Part shown: piece by piece, positions 48,540-56,344 of the stretch
Layout of the letters: each line of letters starts with the position of its first letter
Position numbering within the stretch: the first letter of the stretch is position 1
From: Streptomyces phaeofaciens
GTDB lineage: Bacteria > Actinomycetota > Actinomycetes > Streptomycetales > Streptomycetaceae
Assembly (NCBI RefSeq): GCF_014648915.1
Contig: NZ_BMSA01000018.1
Coordinates: 1 to 64,000, forward strand
Direction: 5' to 3'
DNA length: 64,000 nucleotides
Translations under genes and position numbers: made by a program
Notes under the pieces: generated by a model
Seen by the model: only the letters and a program-made list of their open reading frames with translations
What the model was told of the DNA's origin: nothing
The model's database searches: none

Positions 48540-49540
48540 GCGGCCTCCTCGGGGGCGAGGAACCTGTCCAGGCCGTACTGCTCGTGCTCGGCGATCAGCA
48601 GCCGGGTGTAGGGGTGTTGCGGGTTGTGCAGCACCTGGGAGGTCGGGCCCTGCTCGACGACCTCGCCCCCGCGCATGACGAGCACCTCGTCGCAGAGCTG
48701 GGCGACCACGGCGAGGTCGTGGGAGACGACCACGAGCGCGAGGCCCGTGCGCTCGCGCAGATCCTCCAGGAGGTCCAGGATCTCGGCCTGGACGGTGACG
48801 TCGAGAGCGGTGGTGGCCTCGTCGGCGATGAGGATCCGGGGTCCGGCGGCGATGGCGGCGGCGATCAGGACGCGCTGGAGCATGCCGCCGGACAGCTCGT
48901 ACGGGTACTGGCCGTGGACCAGTTCGGGGTCGCGCAGACGCACGGACCGCAGCAGTTCCACGGAGCGTGCGCGGGCCTCGCGCCGGGTGAGGCCCTTCTT
49001 CACCCGCAGGACCTCGGCGATCTGGGCGCCGACGCGCAGGGACGGGTTGAGGTAGGAGGCCGGATCCTGGAAGACGGCGCTGATGGTGGTGCCGCGCAGC
49101 TCCGTCCACTGGCGGGGGGTGAGTTCCGCGATCGGGGTGCCGTCGATCTCGACGGTGCCGGCGGTCACCTCGAAGGGGGGCGGCAGGATGCCCAGGGCGG
49201 CACGGCAGGTGAGGGTCTTTCCGCTGCCGGACTCGCCGACGATGCCGAGCGCCTTGCCCGGGGTGAGGTCGAAGCTCACCCCGTGGACGATCTCGCGGTC
49301 GCCCGCCGGATGGCCGATGCGGACATCGCGTACGGACAGCACCGGCCGGGTCGCAGCGGTGGCGCCGGCCGCGGCGTGCGAGGCGTGCGTCGTGGCAGGG
49401 CCGTCCGGCGCCGGGGAGTGGGGCGCGTGCGGGGCTTGCGGGTCGTCCGGCGCGGGGGAGCGCGGGTCGTGGGAGTCCGCGTCGTGGGAGTCCGCGTCGG
49501 GCGGTGCCGTGCGGGCGGTCTTCGAGGGCAGGGGTGTCAC
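48536..49540 (-). CDS. ABC transporter ATPase, OppD/DppD type
   Basis: A 334-residue ATPase. An unusual 60-residue Asp/His/Pro/Ala-rich N-terminal extension with a repeated DADSHD unit precedes the standard domain: Walker A GESGSGKTL, AVFQDPASYLNPSLRVG, signature LSGGMLQRVLIAAAI, Walker B ILIADEATTALD, VVVSHDLA, and the C-terminal HPYTRLLIAEHE. Overlaps the permease stop as GTGA and the next ATPase start as GTGA, so expression is tightly coupled. Confidence 0.92.
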   Translation of the reverse strand: MTPLPSKTARTAPPDADSHDADSHDPRSPAPDDPQAPHAPHSPAPDGPATTHASHAAAGATAATRPVLSVRDVRIGHPAGDREIVHGVSFDLTPGKALGIVGESGSGKTLTCRAALGILPPPFEVTAGTVEIDGTPIAELTPRQWTELRGTTISAVFQDPASYLNPSLRVGAQIAEVLRVKKGLTRREARARSVELLRSVRLRDPELVHGQYPYELSGGMLQRVLIAAAIAAGPRILIADEATTALDVTVQAEILDLLEDLRERTGLALVVVSHDLAVVAQLCDEVLVMRGGEVVEQGPTSQVLHNPQHPYTRLLIAEHEQYGLDRFLAPEEAA

Positions 49541-50427
49541 GAGGCACCTCCGAGGGGAGCGGGGCCGGCCGGCCCGGGACGGTGGGCGCGGGCCCTGCGC
49601 CCGTCGACGAGGGCGCGTCCCGCCTCGCCGGAGACGTCACGCACGGCGTCCGCCAGCAGGTTGGCGGCCCAGACCGTGGCCATGATCAGCACCGCGGGGG
49701 CGAGCGGTGCCCAGGGGCGGTGGCTGAGGTATCCGAGGTCGGAGGCGAGCAGTCCGCCCCAGGTGGGCGCGGGCGGCTGGACGCCGATCCCGAGGAAGGT
49801 CAGGCTCGAGACGATCACGAAGCCGACGCCGATGGTCTGGGCGAGCGCGACGGCGAGCGGCGGCAGGACCTTGGCCCAGACGTGCCGGCGCACGATCCAG
49901 CCGATGGAGGCGCCGGAGATCAGCGCCGCCTCGACGTAGGGGGAGCGGGCCACGGACAGTCCGGCGGCGCGGGCCACCCGGTAGAACAACGGTGAGACCA
50001 GGACGCCGGTGACCAGCATGGCCTGGGTGAGCCCGTTGCCGAGCAGCGCGATCACGGCGACGGCGAACAGCAGGAACGGCAGGGCGACCAGGGTGTCCGC
50101 CAGACGGAGGGTGAACCACTCGAAGGCCCGGCCGAGACAGACGGAGAGGATGCCGGGGACGGCCCCCACGACCAGTGCGGTCAGCGCCACTTCGAGCGCG
50201 CCGAGCACACTGACGCGGGAGCCGTCGAGGAGCCGGCTGAGCACGTCCCGGCCCAGGTAGTCGGTGCCCAGCCAGTGGGCGCCGGAGACGGGGGCGAGGG
50301 TGCTCTCGCTCGTGGCCAGCGGGTCCTGGGGCGCGAGCAGCGGACCGAACAGGGCGAGGAGGGCGATGACGGCGAGGACCGCCACCGCGATCCGGCCGGA
50401 GGTGAGGGACAGGACGCGGCGCACCAT
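49537..50427 (-). CDS. ABC transporter permease, OppC/DppC type
   Basis: A 296-residue permease with six transmembrane helices. LLAPQDPLATSESTLAPVSGAHWLGTDYLGRDVLSRLLDGSRVSV is the OppC-type N-terminal signature. The EAA-like loop is VEAALISGASIGWIVRRHVWAKVLPPL, and GVQPPAPTWGGLLASDLGYL near the end is typical. It starts three bases after the OppB-type permease stop. Confidence 0.92.
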   Translation of the reverse strand: MVRRVLSLTSGRIAVAVLAVIALLALFGPLLAPQDPLATSESTLAPVSGAHWLGTDYLGRDVLSRLLDGSRVSVLGALEVALTALVVGAVPGILSVCLGRAFEWFTLRLADTLVALPFLLFAVAVIALLGNGLTQAMLVTGVLVSPLFYRVARAAGLSVARSPYVEAALISGASIGWIVRRHVWAKVLPPLAVALAQTIGVGFVIVSSLTFLGIGVQPPAPTWGGLLASDLGYLSHRPWAPLAPAVLIMATVWAANLLADAVRDVSGEAGRALVDGRRARAHRPGPAGPAPLGGAS

Positions 50428-50430
50428 GGT

Positions 50431-51459
50431 TCACACTCCTCGCTGGGCCGCAGGCGTGACGCGCGCCAGCACCAGGTTGACGATCAGGTTGAAGGAGACG
50501 ACCAGGACGATCGACACGACCAGGACGCCCTGGACGGCGGGGACGTCACCGGCCTGGGCGGCGTCGTTGGCGAACCGCCCGAAGCCCTGGAGGCCGAAGA
50601 TCCACTCGGTGACCACGGAGGCGCCGACCAGGGAGGGGAACTTCAGCCCGAGGGTGGCCAGGGTCGGCCCGAGCGCGTTGCGCAGCACGTGCCCGAAGAA
50701 GATCCGCCGGGGACTGAGGCCCCGTACGACGGCGCCCGTCACGTAGTTCTCCCGGTAGGCAGCGACCAGGCCGGAGCGCAGTTGCCGGGCGACGTCGGCG
50801 ACGACGTCGAAGCTCAGGGCGATCGCGGGAAGGGTGATGTGGGCGAGCCACGGCCCGAACCCCTGCTCGGCGGGGACGTATCCGGCCGACGGGAACAGGC
50901 CCAGTCCGACGGCGAACACGGCGACCAGCACGATGCCGACCACGAACGCCGGCATCACCGAGATCACGGTCACGAATCCGGTGATCGCGCGGTCGACCCA
51001 GGTGGTGCGCCGCAGACCGGCCACCGCGCCGAGGGCGAATCCCGTGACCACCCCGATGACCAGCGCGAAGGTCGCGACCGAGAGGCTCACGCCCAGGCCG
51101 AGGCCGATGAGGGTGGAGATGTCGGCGCCGTTGGTCCAGCTCGTGCCGAGCTGCCCGTGCAGGACACCGGAGAACCAGTCCCCGTACTGGACGAGGAAGG
51201 GCCGGTCGAGGCCCCATTCGGCCTCGATCCTCGCGACGGCCTCGGGGGTCGCGTCCTCGCCGAGCTGGATCCGTGCCGGGCTGAGCCCGCTCAGGGACCG
51301 CAGCGCGAACGTCACGAACGTCGCGACCAGGAACACCGGTACGAAGATGGCGACGGATCGGGTCAGGGTGACCAGGACGCGGCCCAGCGTGTGCCGCGTC
51401 CTGGCCGCCACGACCCCGCGACGGAGGGCAGGCCCGGCCTGTGCCTCGGTCGTCGTCAT
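50431..51459 (-). CDS. ABC transporter permease, OppB/DppB type
   Basis: A 342-residue permease. The family signature is in WGLDRPFLVQYGDWFSGVLHGQLGTSW; the EAA loop is YVTGAVVRGLSPRRIFFGHVLRNALGPTLATLG, followed by VVTEWIFGLQGFGRFANDAAQAGD. Six transmembrane helices are visible. ATG at 51459, 52 bases after the binding-protein gene. It pairs with the OppC-type permease. Confidence 0.92.
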   Translation of the reverse strand: MTTTEAQAGPALRRGVVAARTRHTLGRVLVTLTRSVAIFVPVFLVATFVTFALRSLSGLSPARIQLGEDATPEAVARIEAEWGLDRPFLVQYGDWFSGVLHGQLGTSWTNGADISTLIGLGLGVSLSVATFALVIGVVTGFALGAVAGLRRTTWVDRAITGFVTVISVMPAFVVGIVLVAVFAVGLGLFPSAGYVPAEQGFGPWLAHITLPAIALSFDVVADVARQLRSGLVAAYRENYVTGAVVRGLSPRRIFFGHVLRNALGPTLATLGLKFPSLVGASVVTEWIFGLQGFGRFANDAAQAGDVPAVQGVLVVSIVLVVSFNLIVNLVLARVTPAAQRGV

Positions 51460-51511
51460 GGTTGCCCCTTGTCTGTGGGTGGTGGTCGGTTCTGGGTCGG
51501 GGGAACGGGGG

Positions 51512-53083
51512 TCAGCTGCCGGCGCCGATGGTCACGCCGGTCCAGTCGATGTGGGCCGGGTTCTTCGGCAGGCCGGAGATCGCCTTGCTCTTGGCGATGA
51601 GGTTGGGCGAGGAGTACGTGAAGACGAGCGCCTTGCTCTCCAGGCCGGCCCGGGTCGCGGACTGGAGCACCTGCGCGTAGTCCGGTGCGTCCAGCGGGGT
51701 CCGGCGGACCTTGGCGACCGCCGCCTCGAAGCCCTCGGGCTCGTACGGCGAGCTGAGGTTCAGCGGTCCGTTCGGGCCGAAGTGGGCGGTGAGGGTCTGG
51801 AGGGCGGAGTCACGGCCCGTGGTGCCGTAGAGCGAGAAGGTGAGGTCCTTGGCGAAGAACGGGGTGGCCCAGTTCTTGTCGATCTTGATGGTGACGGTGA
51901 TGCCGACCTTCGCCAGCTGCGACTGGACGATCTCGGCCTGCGGGTCCTCCGCCGGGATCACCAGGTCCAGCTTGATGTCGCCGGACGGGTGACCCGCCTC
52001 GGCGAGCAGCTTCTTCGCCTTCGCCGGGTCGTAGGGGTAGGCGTCGGCCGACTGCGGGTCGTAGGCCACGTACCCCTCGGGGAACGGCTGGTCGGTCGTC
52101 TCGCCGTAGCCGAACGTCAGCTTGTCGACGAACTCCTGACGGTTGATCGCGTGGCGGACGGCGTCGACGACCCGGTCGTCGTCGAACGGCGCCTTGTTGA
52201 TGTTCAGGCTGATGTTCGAGGCGTTGAAGCCGGGCTGGACGAAGACGTCGAGGCCGGCCTTCTTGGCGGCGTCCGCCTGGCTGGGGTCGATGTCGGCGAA
52301 GTTGTAGACGCCGGTCTGGAGGCCGGAGACGACCGTGGAGGCGTCGGGTGCCGAGGTGAGTTCCACGTCGTCGATGTGGATGTTCTCGGCGTCCCAGTAG
52401 TCCGGGTTCTTCTTCAGGACGGCCTTGGTGCCCGGGACGAGCTGGGTGACGATGAACGGGCCCGCGCCGACCGGGTTCCGGTCCAGCTCGGTGGGTGACT
52501 TCGCCGCCTTGGGGCTGGCGATCTGCAGGACGCGCTGGCCGAGCAGCTGAGGGATCTGGTAGTCGACCTGGGTGAGGTGGACCACCGCGTCCAGGCCGTT
52601 CGCCTCCACGGACTTGATGGACGTCAGGTCGCCGAAGAGCGCGGAGTTCTTCTGCTTCTGCGCCCGTTCGACGGCGGCCTTGACCGCGGTGGCGTCGACC
52701 GGCTCCCCGTCGCTGAACTTCAGGCCGGAGCGCAGATGGAAGGTGACCTGGTCGCCCTTGTCGTTGTACTCCCAGCTCTCGGCCAGGTCCGGGACCGCGT
52801 TGCCGTCCTTGTCGGTCCGGGTCAACGATGCGTAGACCAGGGCCAGTTCACGGAACTGCGCGCCGCTGCCCGAGACGACCGGGTCCCAGTGGGCGGGGAA
52901 GTAGGAGGAGGTCCACTTCAGCGTGGAGTTGCCGGCGGAGGCGGAGGCGCCACCACCGCAGGCGCTCAAGCCGGCGACCAGCGCGGTGGCGAGGCCGGTG
53001 CTCAGGGCCGCGGTGCGCAGGCGGCGGGCGCGGGCGGTTCGCGGGGTCGTTCCGGTGCGGCGGGGCGTGAGTCGTCCGGGCAT
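51512..53083 (-). CDS. Substrate-binding lipoprotein, ABC family 5
   Basis: A 523-residue extracytoplasmic receptor of the oligopeptide/nickel binding family. A twin-Arg-like basic start (RRTGTTPRTARARRLRTAA) and hydrophobic core lead to the lipobox LSAC, with Cys about residue 41. Family 5 landmarks include LAESWEYNDKGDQVTFHLRSGLKFSDGEPVDA, NPVGAGPFIVTQLVPG, LTSAPDASTVVSGLQTGV and VRHAINRQEFVDKL. The size of the pocket in this family allows large ligands. As first structural gene behind the leader peptide, it gives the system its substrate; an organosulfur compound is my inference. Confidence 0.9.
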   Translation of the reverse strand: MPGRLTPRRTGTTPRTARARRLRTAALSTGLATALVAGLSACGGGASASAGNSTLKWTSSYFPAHWDPVVSGSGAQFRELALVYASLTRTDKDGNAVPDLAESWEYNDKGDQVTFHLRSGLKFSDGEPVDATAVKAAVERAQKQKNSALFGDLTSIKSVEANGLDAVVHLTQVDYQIPQLLGQRVLQIASPKAAKSPTELDRNPVGAGPFIVTQLVPGTKAVLKKNPDYWDAENIHIDDVELTSAPDASTVVSGLQTGVYNFADIDPSQADAAKKAGLDVFVQPGFNASNISLNINKAPFDDDRVVDAVRHAINRQEFVDKLTFGYGETTDQPFPEGYVAYDPQSADAYPYDPAKAKKLLAEAGHPSGDIKLDLVIPAEDPQAEIVQSQLAKVGITVTIKIDKNWATPFFAKDLTFSLYGTTGRDSALQTLTAHFGPNGPLNLSSPYEPEGFEAAVAKVRRTPLDAPDYAQVLQSATRAGLESKALVFTYSSPNLIAKSKAISGLPKNPAHIDWTGVTIGAGS

Positions 53084-53385
53084 CTCGTTCTCTCTTCGAG
53101 CGCTCCCGCCCGGGTCGGGCGGGGGAACGGCGGCGGGGAGGGTCCGTCGGCACGCCGTACACCGCCGTCCGGGCCCGTCAGGACATGCCGGTACGGCGCG
53201 TGGGCGGCTCGGCATGCCGGGTCGGGGCAGGGGACGTCGGTGAAGGCGACGGGAGACGGACCGGTGTGCGGCAGAGGTGGCACGGGGTACCGGCGCACGG
53301 CGGGTACGACGTGTACGCGGTATCCGAGGGGAGGCGGGGCAGCGGGCGCGGCGCGAAGGCCGGCGGCCGGTGCCGACCGTGAGGT

Positions 53386-53395
53386 CAGGCGCCTG
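53386..53395. other. Palindrome in the leader of sulfur operon 2
   Basis: CAGGCGCCTG, a perfect 10-base palindrome 22 bases behind the leader-peptide stop. The rest of the 330-base untranslated leader (53084-53416) is very GC-rich and may fold, but I cannot identify an attenuator with confidence by eye. No other gene is supported in it. Confidence 0.35.
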
Positions 53396-53416
53396 CGGGC
53401 CGTGGGCGGCGGGCGG

Positions 53417-53491
53417 TCAGCGACAGAGAGCGCTGGAAGTGCGCCGCAGGTCCACGTAGCGGCACACCACGCCGGGGTGCGTCGTGAGCAT
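53417..53491 (-). CDS. Cysteine-responsive leader peptide (sulfur operon 2)
   Basis: A 24-residue ORF ending RYVDLRRTSSALCR. The V-D-L-x-R-x-x-S-A-L-C-R pattern is the one I know from Streptomyces cysteine/sulfur leader peptides. A Cys also lies at residue 10, and the second is one codon before the end. The ATG at 53491 is seven bases past the -10 box, so the message is probably leaderless. It precedes the binding-protein gene by about 330 bases. Stalling at the Cys codons when cysteine is short would be expected to relieve attenuation of the transporter-monooxygenase operon. Confidence 0.85.
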   Translation of the reverse strand: MLTTHPGVVCRYVDLRRTSSALCR

Positions 53492-53498
53492 GCTGCAC

Positions 53499-53528
53499 AT
53501 CCTGGGGGCAGCCGTGACCGGCTGTCAA
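53499..53528 (-). promoter_or_regulatory. Promoter of sulfur operon 2
   Basis: On the minus strand, TTGACA at 53528-53523, an 18-base spacer, CAGGAT at 53504-53499. The leader-peptide ATG follows after seven bases. The -35 box is perfect and the layout is identical to the promoter at 28563-28534. Confidence 0.78.
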
Positions 53529-53530
53529 TG

Positions 53531-53546
53531 GACACCAAAAGGTGTC
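53531..53546. promoter_or_regulatory. Inverted repeat upstream of sulfur operon 2 promoter
   Basis: GACACC-AAAA-GGTGTC, perfect 6-base arms, two bases upstream of the -35 box. Its place matches the AT-rich dyad at the first sulfur promoter, though the sequence differs. Candidate activator or Rrf2 site; GACACC also occurs beside the cupin promoter (55027-55032). Confidence 0.5.
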
Positions 53547-53587
53547 TCATTCGGTGGGACGGTGACTAACGCCAGGTCAGAGCCGGG

Positions 53588-54505
53588 TCAGGGCGCGGCA
53601 GGACGGCAGTGCGAGGCGGCGGGGTGCACCGCGGCCTCGTCCGGGTGCAGCCACAGCGGGCCGTTGCCGGTCTCCACCCGGAGCGCGCCGGAGGGGGGCC
53701 ACGCGCCTGTCGTCAGCAGCCGGTGCTCCGGTCCGGTCAGGCTCCGGTAACGGGCCAGCGCCTCCTCCGGCGTGAGCGGCCGCGGCACACGGATCAGCCC
53801 CGGGCACAGCGCGTCGACGGCCGCCGCGTACTCCTCGTACGCCCGCCAGCCGGGCACCGCGAGATGCGCGCCGGGGGCCCGCACCACCAGGGTCGGCAGG
53901 GCGTAGCGGTACCCGTCGTCGGTCTCCTTGGCCGTCCCGGGGTGCGGCGACCCGCTCTGCGCCGTCAGCACCTCGGGCACGGGACGCCGGGCCTCGGCAC
54001 GGTCCGCGCCCACCAGCGCCCGTACGGCGGGTGACGCCGCGTCGGCCGCCAGCCGCGCCCGGTCGAGCCCCGGCACCCCGTGAACTGCCGCCAGCGCCAG
54101 AGCGGGGGTGTCGGCGGGATCGCCCAGGACGAACACGGTCTCGCGCAGCCTGCGCAGCACCCGGTCGCCCACCTCGGCGCCCTGGCGTTCGGCGGCCTTG
54201 GCGAGCAGGGAGGCGGGCCAGGAACTCGCGGCCACCCGGTCCAGGCGCGCCGGGCGCGGAGCCCCGGTGTGCGCGGTGATCTCCTCGACGTACCGCGTGT
54301 ACCAGGCCGTCTCGGCCGCGGGATCGGGCGGTGGGTCGTCGTCGTGGTCGAACAGGATGCAGCACACGCGGCGCCAGCGGACCCGGCCGTCCAGCGCCGC
54401 CCGCAGCCGGCGGAACACGGGCTCGGAACCCCAGGCCCAGGGGCACAGCGGATCGGTGTACTCCACCACCTCCACGGCCGCCCCTTCCGGGCGGCCGGCC
54501 GTCAC
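53588..54505 (-). CDS. DsbA-family oxidoreductase with C-P-W-A motif
   Basis: A 305-residue thioredoxin-fold protein of the DsbA/FrnE group. The redox motif near the N-terminus is YTDPLCPWAW, a single Cys (Cys21) followed by P-W-A instead of C-x-x-C. The DsbA helical insertion and the cis-Pro loop (YRYALPTLVV) are present. Monothiol members act with low-molecular-weight thiols such as mycothiol in reduction or detoxification. No signal peptide, so cytoplasmic. GTGA overlap with the Rrf2 gene makes a coupled pair. Confidence 0.82.
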   Translation of the reverse strand: MTAGRPEGAAVEVVEYTDPLCPWAWGSEPVFRRLRAALDGRVRWRRVCCILFDHDDDPPPDPAAETAWYTRYVEEITAHTGAPRPARLDRVAASSWPASLLAKAAERQGAEVGDRVLRRLRETVFVLGDPADTPALALAAVHGVPGLDRARLAADAASPAVRALVGADRAEARRPVPEVLTAQSGSPHPGTAKETDDGYRYALPTLVVRAPGAHLAVPGWRAYEEYAAAVDALCPGLIRVPRPLTPEEALARYRSLTGPEHRLLTTGAWPPSGALRVETGNGPLWLHPDEAAVHPAASHCRPAAP

Positions 54506-54939
54506 GCGGCCCCCTGCCCGTTCAACGGCACACTGCCCACGGGCAGCAGCGAGGCGATGGTCACCCCGCCCAGGACCGCCGCCGCGTCCGCCTCGACCCG
54601 GCGCCACACCCCGGGCAGACCGGTCGCCGGGCCCGGATAGGCCAGACCGTCCAGCGGCTCGCCGCGCAGGGTGATCAGGTCGCCGTCGACGGCGCGGGCG
54701 ACTTCCAGCAGGGTGATGTCATCGGCGGGCCGCCCGAGCCAGTACCCGCCCTCGCAGCCGCGCTGGCTGCGGACGAGACCGGCCCTGCGCAACTCGCCCA
54801 CGACGGACTTCAGAAACCGGAACGGGATCTGCTGTGCGGAGGCGATGGCCTCACAGGTGAGCGGGCGGGAAGGTTCGCAGGCGAGCTCCAACAGGGCCCG
54901 CGTGGCGTAGTCCGCCTTCGCGGAGATATGCATGCGCAC
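54502..54939 (-). CDS. Rrf2-family transcriptional regulator
   Basis: A 145-residue Rrf2 regulator. MHISAKADYATRALLELA, CEAIASAQQIPFRFLKSVVGELRRAGLVRSQRGCEGGYWLGRP is the winged helix; the Fe-S three-Cys loop is missing. It resembles the Rrf2 protein at 25954-26412 through most of its length. A perfect 18-base palindrome lies 55 bases upstream in the divergent region shared with the cupin gene. Likely autoregulatory and a controller of the adjacent DsbA, cupin and perhaps the organosulfur operon. Confidence 0.87.
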   Translation of the reverse strand: MRMHISAKADYATRALLELACEPSRPLTCEAIASAQQIPFRFLKSVVGELRRAGLVRSQRGCEGGYWLGRPADDITLLEVARAVDGDLITLRGEPLDGLAYPGPATGLPGVWRRVEADAAAVLGGVTIASLLPVGSVPLNGQGAA

Positions 54940-54994
54940 ATCATGCCCGACAGGCCGTCCGCGGGAGCGGCTTCAGGCCGTTCCCGCCGAACGT

Positions 54995-55012
54995 TGCGGC
55001 AACATTGCCGCA
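54995..55012. promoter_or_regulatory. Perfect 18-base palindrome between Rrf2 and cupin genes
   Basis: TGCGGCAA-CA-TTGCCGCA, 8-base arms around two bases, in the 132-base region between the divergent genes. It sits 23 bases upstream of the cupin -35 box. The most probable ligand is the adjacent Rrf2 protein. Confidence 0.65.
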
Positions 55013-55034
55013 GGTGAACCGTAATAGACACCTC

Positions 55035-55064
55035 TTGACATCCTTTTCGGGGCGCCTTTAGCGT
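55035..55064 (+). promoter_or_regulatory. Promoter of cupin gene
   Basis: TTGACA (55035-55040), 18-base spacer, TAGCGT (55059-55064), then ATG seven bases later, giving a leaderless message. The same -35 type, spacing and ATG distance as at both sulfur leader peptides. AGGTG and CACCT flank it upstream (55012-55033). Confidence 0.65.
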
Positions 55065-55071
55065 CCGGCTC

Positions 55072-55578
55072 ATGAGCGAGCCGCTGACAACCCCCGGTGA
55101 AGGCTTCCACCCCCATCTGCACGACGCCCCCGGGCCGTCGACGGCGCCCCTGCGCGCCCGTCTGCACCACATCCGCGCCGACGCCCTCGACGGCGGCACG
55201 GCCCAGACCGGCGGCATGCGCCGGTTCGCCGCGATCAGCGGGCGGACCGTGGGCTCCGAGAAACTGTGGATGGGCCAGACCCATGTCGCTCCCGCGACGT
55301 CGTCCTCCGACCACCACCACGGCGAGTCCGAGACCGCCATCTACGTGGTCGCCGGGCACCCGGAGTTCGTCTTTCTCGACGACTCCGGCGAACACCCCGA
55401 GGAGGTCCGGCTGCGCACCTCCCCGGGCGACTACATCTTCGTCCCGCCGTTCGTCCCCCACCGCGAGGAGAACCCCGACCTCTCCGAGGAGGCGGTGGTC
55501 GTCATCGCCCGCAGCACCCAGGAGGCGATCGTGGTCAACCTGCCCGGGCTGTACGCGCTTCCGGCCGAGGACACCTGA
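55072..55578 (+). CDS. Cupin-domain protein
   Basis: A 168-residue single-domain cupin. Motif 1 is SDHHHGESETAIYVVAGHPEF, with three His and a Glu as metal ligands. Motif 2 is TSPGDYIFVPPFVPHREEN, with the final His. Such proteins may be dioxygenases, isomerases or storage-type sensors. Its neighbours are a Rrf2 regulator and a thiol-redox protein, which suggests a thiol or sulfur substrate, but that is inference. The promoter gives a leaderless transcript starting at the ATG. Confidence 0.85.
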   Translation: MSEPLTTPGEGFHPHLHDAPGPSTAPLRARLHHIRADALDGGTAQTGGMRRFAAISGRTVGSEKLWMGQTHVAPATSSSDHHHGESETAIYVVAGHPEFVFLDDSGEHPEEVRLRTSPGDYIFVPPFVPHREENPDLSEEAVVVIARSTQEAIVVNLPGLYALPAEDT

Positions 55579-55750
55579 CGACGGAACAGGCCGCTCCGCA
55601 TCCAGCACCGGCCCAGGTCGGTCGGACCGCCCCTCCGAGATGCAACAGGCTTGCCACAGTGGGAACCTGCCCCACGTCCGCGGGCCGGGAACCCGGTGGC
55701 GTACATGACCACCATCGGGCACCCGGCCTGGTGTGCCTCTGATGCCGCGG

Positions 55751-56344
55751 TCATCGCTCCGACGGGAAGGCCCGACGGTACAGGTCGCGCATCTGCGGCT
55801 CGGCCCAGACGGTGCCGCCGCACATGCCGACCTCGCCGTCCCTGGCCGTGACGAGGTAGCGGTCACCAGCGGTGAAGGTCACGGACTCGAGGCCCTGAAT
55901 GTGCTCCAGCGTCACGGTGGAGACGCCGGCGTCACCGCGGTACCAGTGCTTCACATGGAAGGTGACCCGGTCGCCGGTGACGGACGTGGCCGTGCCCTCG
56001 AACGCGGTGGAGTTCTTGCGCAGGATGCCGACCGTGGGTGCGGCGCACTTCGCGGAGCCGGCAGTTCCCTGCACGGTCAGGACGAGCGGTGCGGCCGACG
56101 GGGCAGAGGCAGGGGCCTGAGTGGTCTGCCAGGCGATGAACCCTCCTCCGGCCAGGACGGCGGCCGCGGCTGCGGACAGCAGTCGCGGCCGCAGGTTCCT
56201 CCGCGGCTTACCGGTGTCGACGGGAGCGCGAGTAGTAGTAGTGGTCATGGCAGCCTCCAAGAGCCGGTCGATGTCGGGAGGAGCCGTGGGAACCCGTGCC
56301 AAGTCAGCGGCCTGGAGCCGAGCCAGCAGTTCGTCCTCGTTCAC
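55751..56344 (-). CDS. Membrane protein, putative anti-sigma partner
   Basis: A 197-residue single-pass protein. A short cytoplasmic N-terminus (NEDELLARLQAADLARVPTAPPDIDRLLEAAM) is followed by a transmembrane helix (about 56-75). The extracytoplasmic domain has SAKCAAPTVGILRKNSTAFEG, GDRVTFHVKHWYRGDAG and GEVGMCGGTVW, with two Cys. Its GTG start overlaps the stop of the ECF sigma gene, the usual layout of a sigma/anti-sigma pair. The N-terminal helices would bind the sigma factor; no HxxxCxxC zinc motif is present. Confidence 0.75.
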   Translation of the reverse strand: MNEDELLARLQAADLARVPTAPPDIDRLLEAAMTTTTTRAPVDTGKPRRNLRPRLLSAAAAAVLAGGGFIAWQTTQAPASAPSAAPLVLTVQGTAGSAKCAAPTVGILRKNSTAFEGTATSVTGDRVTFHVKHWYRGDAGVSTVTLEHIQGLESVTFTAGDRYLVTARDGEVGMCGGTVWAEPQMRDLYRRAFPSER

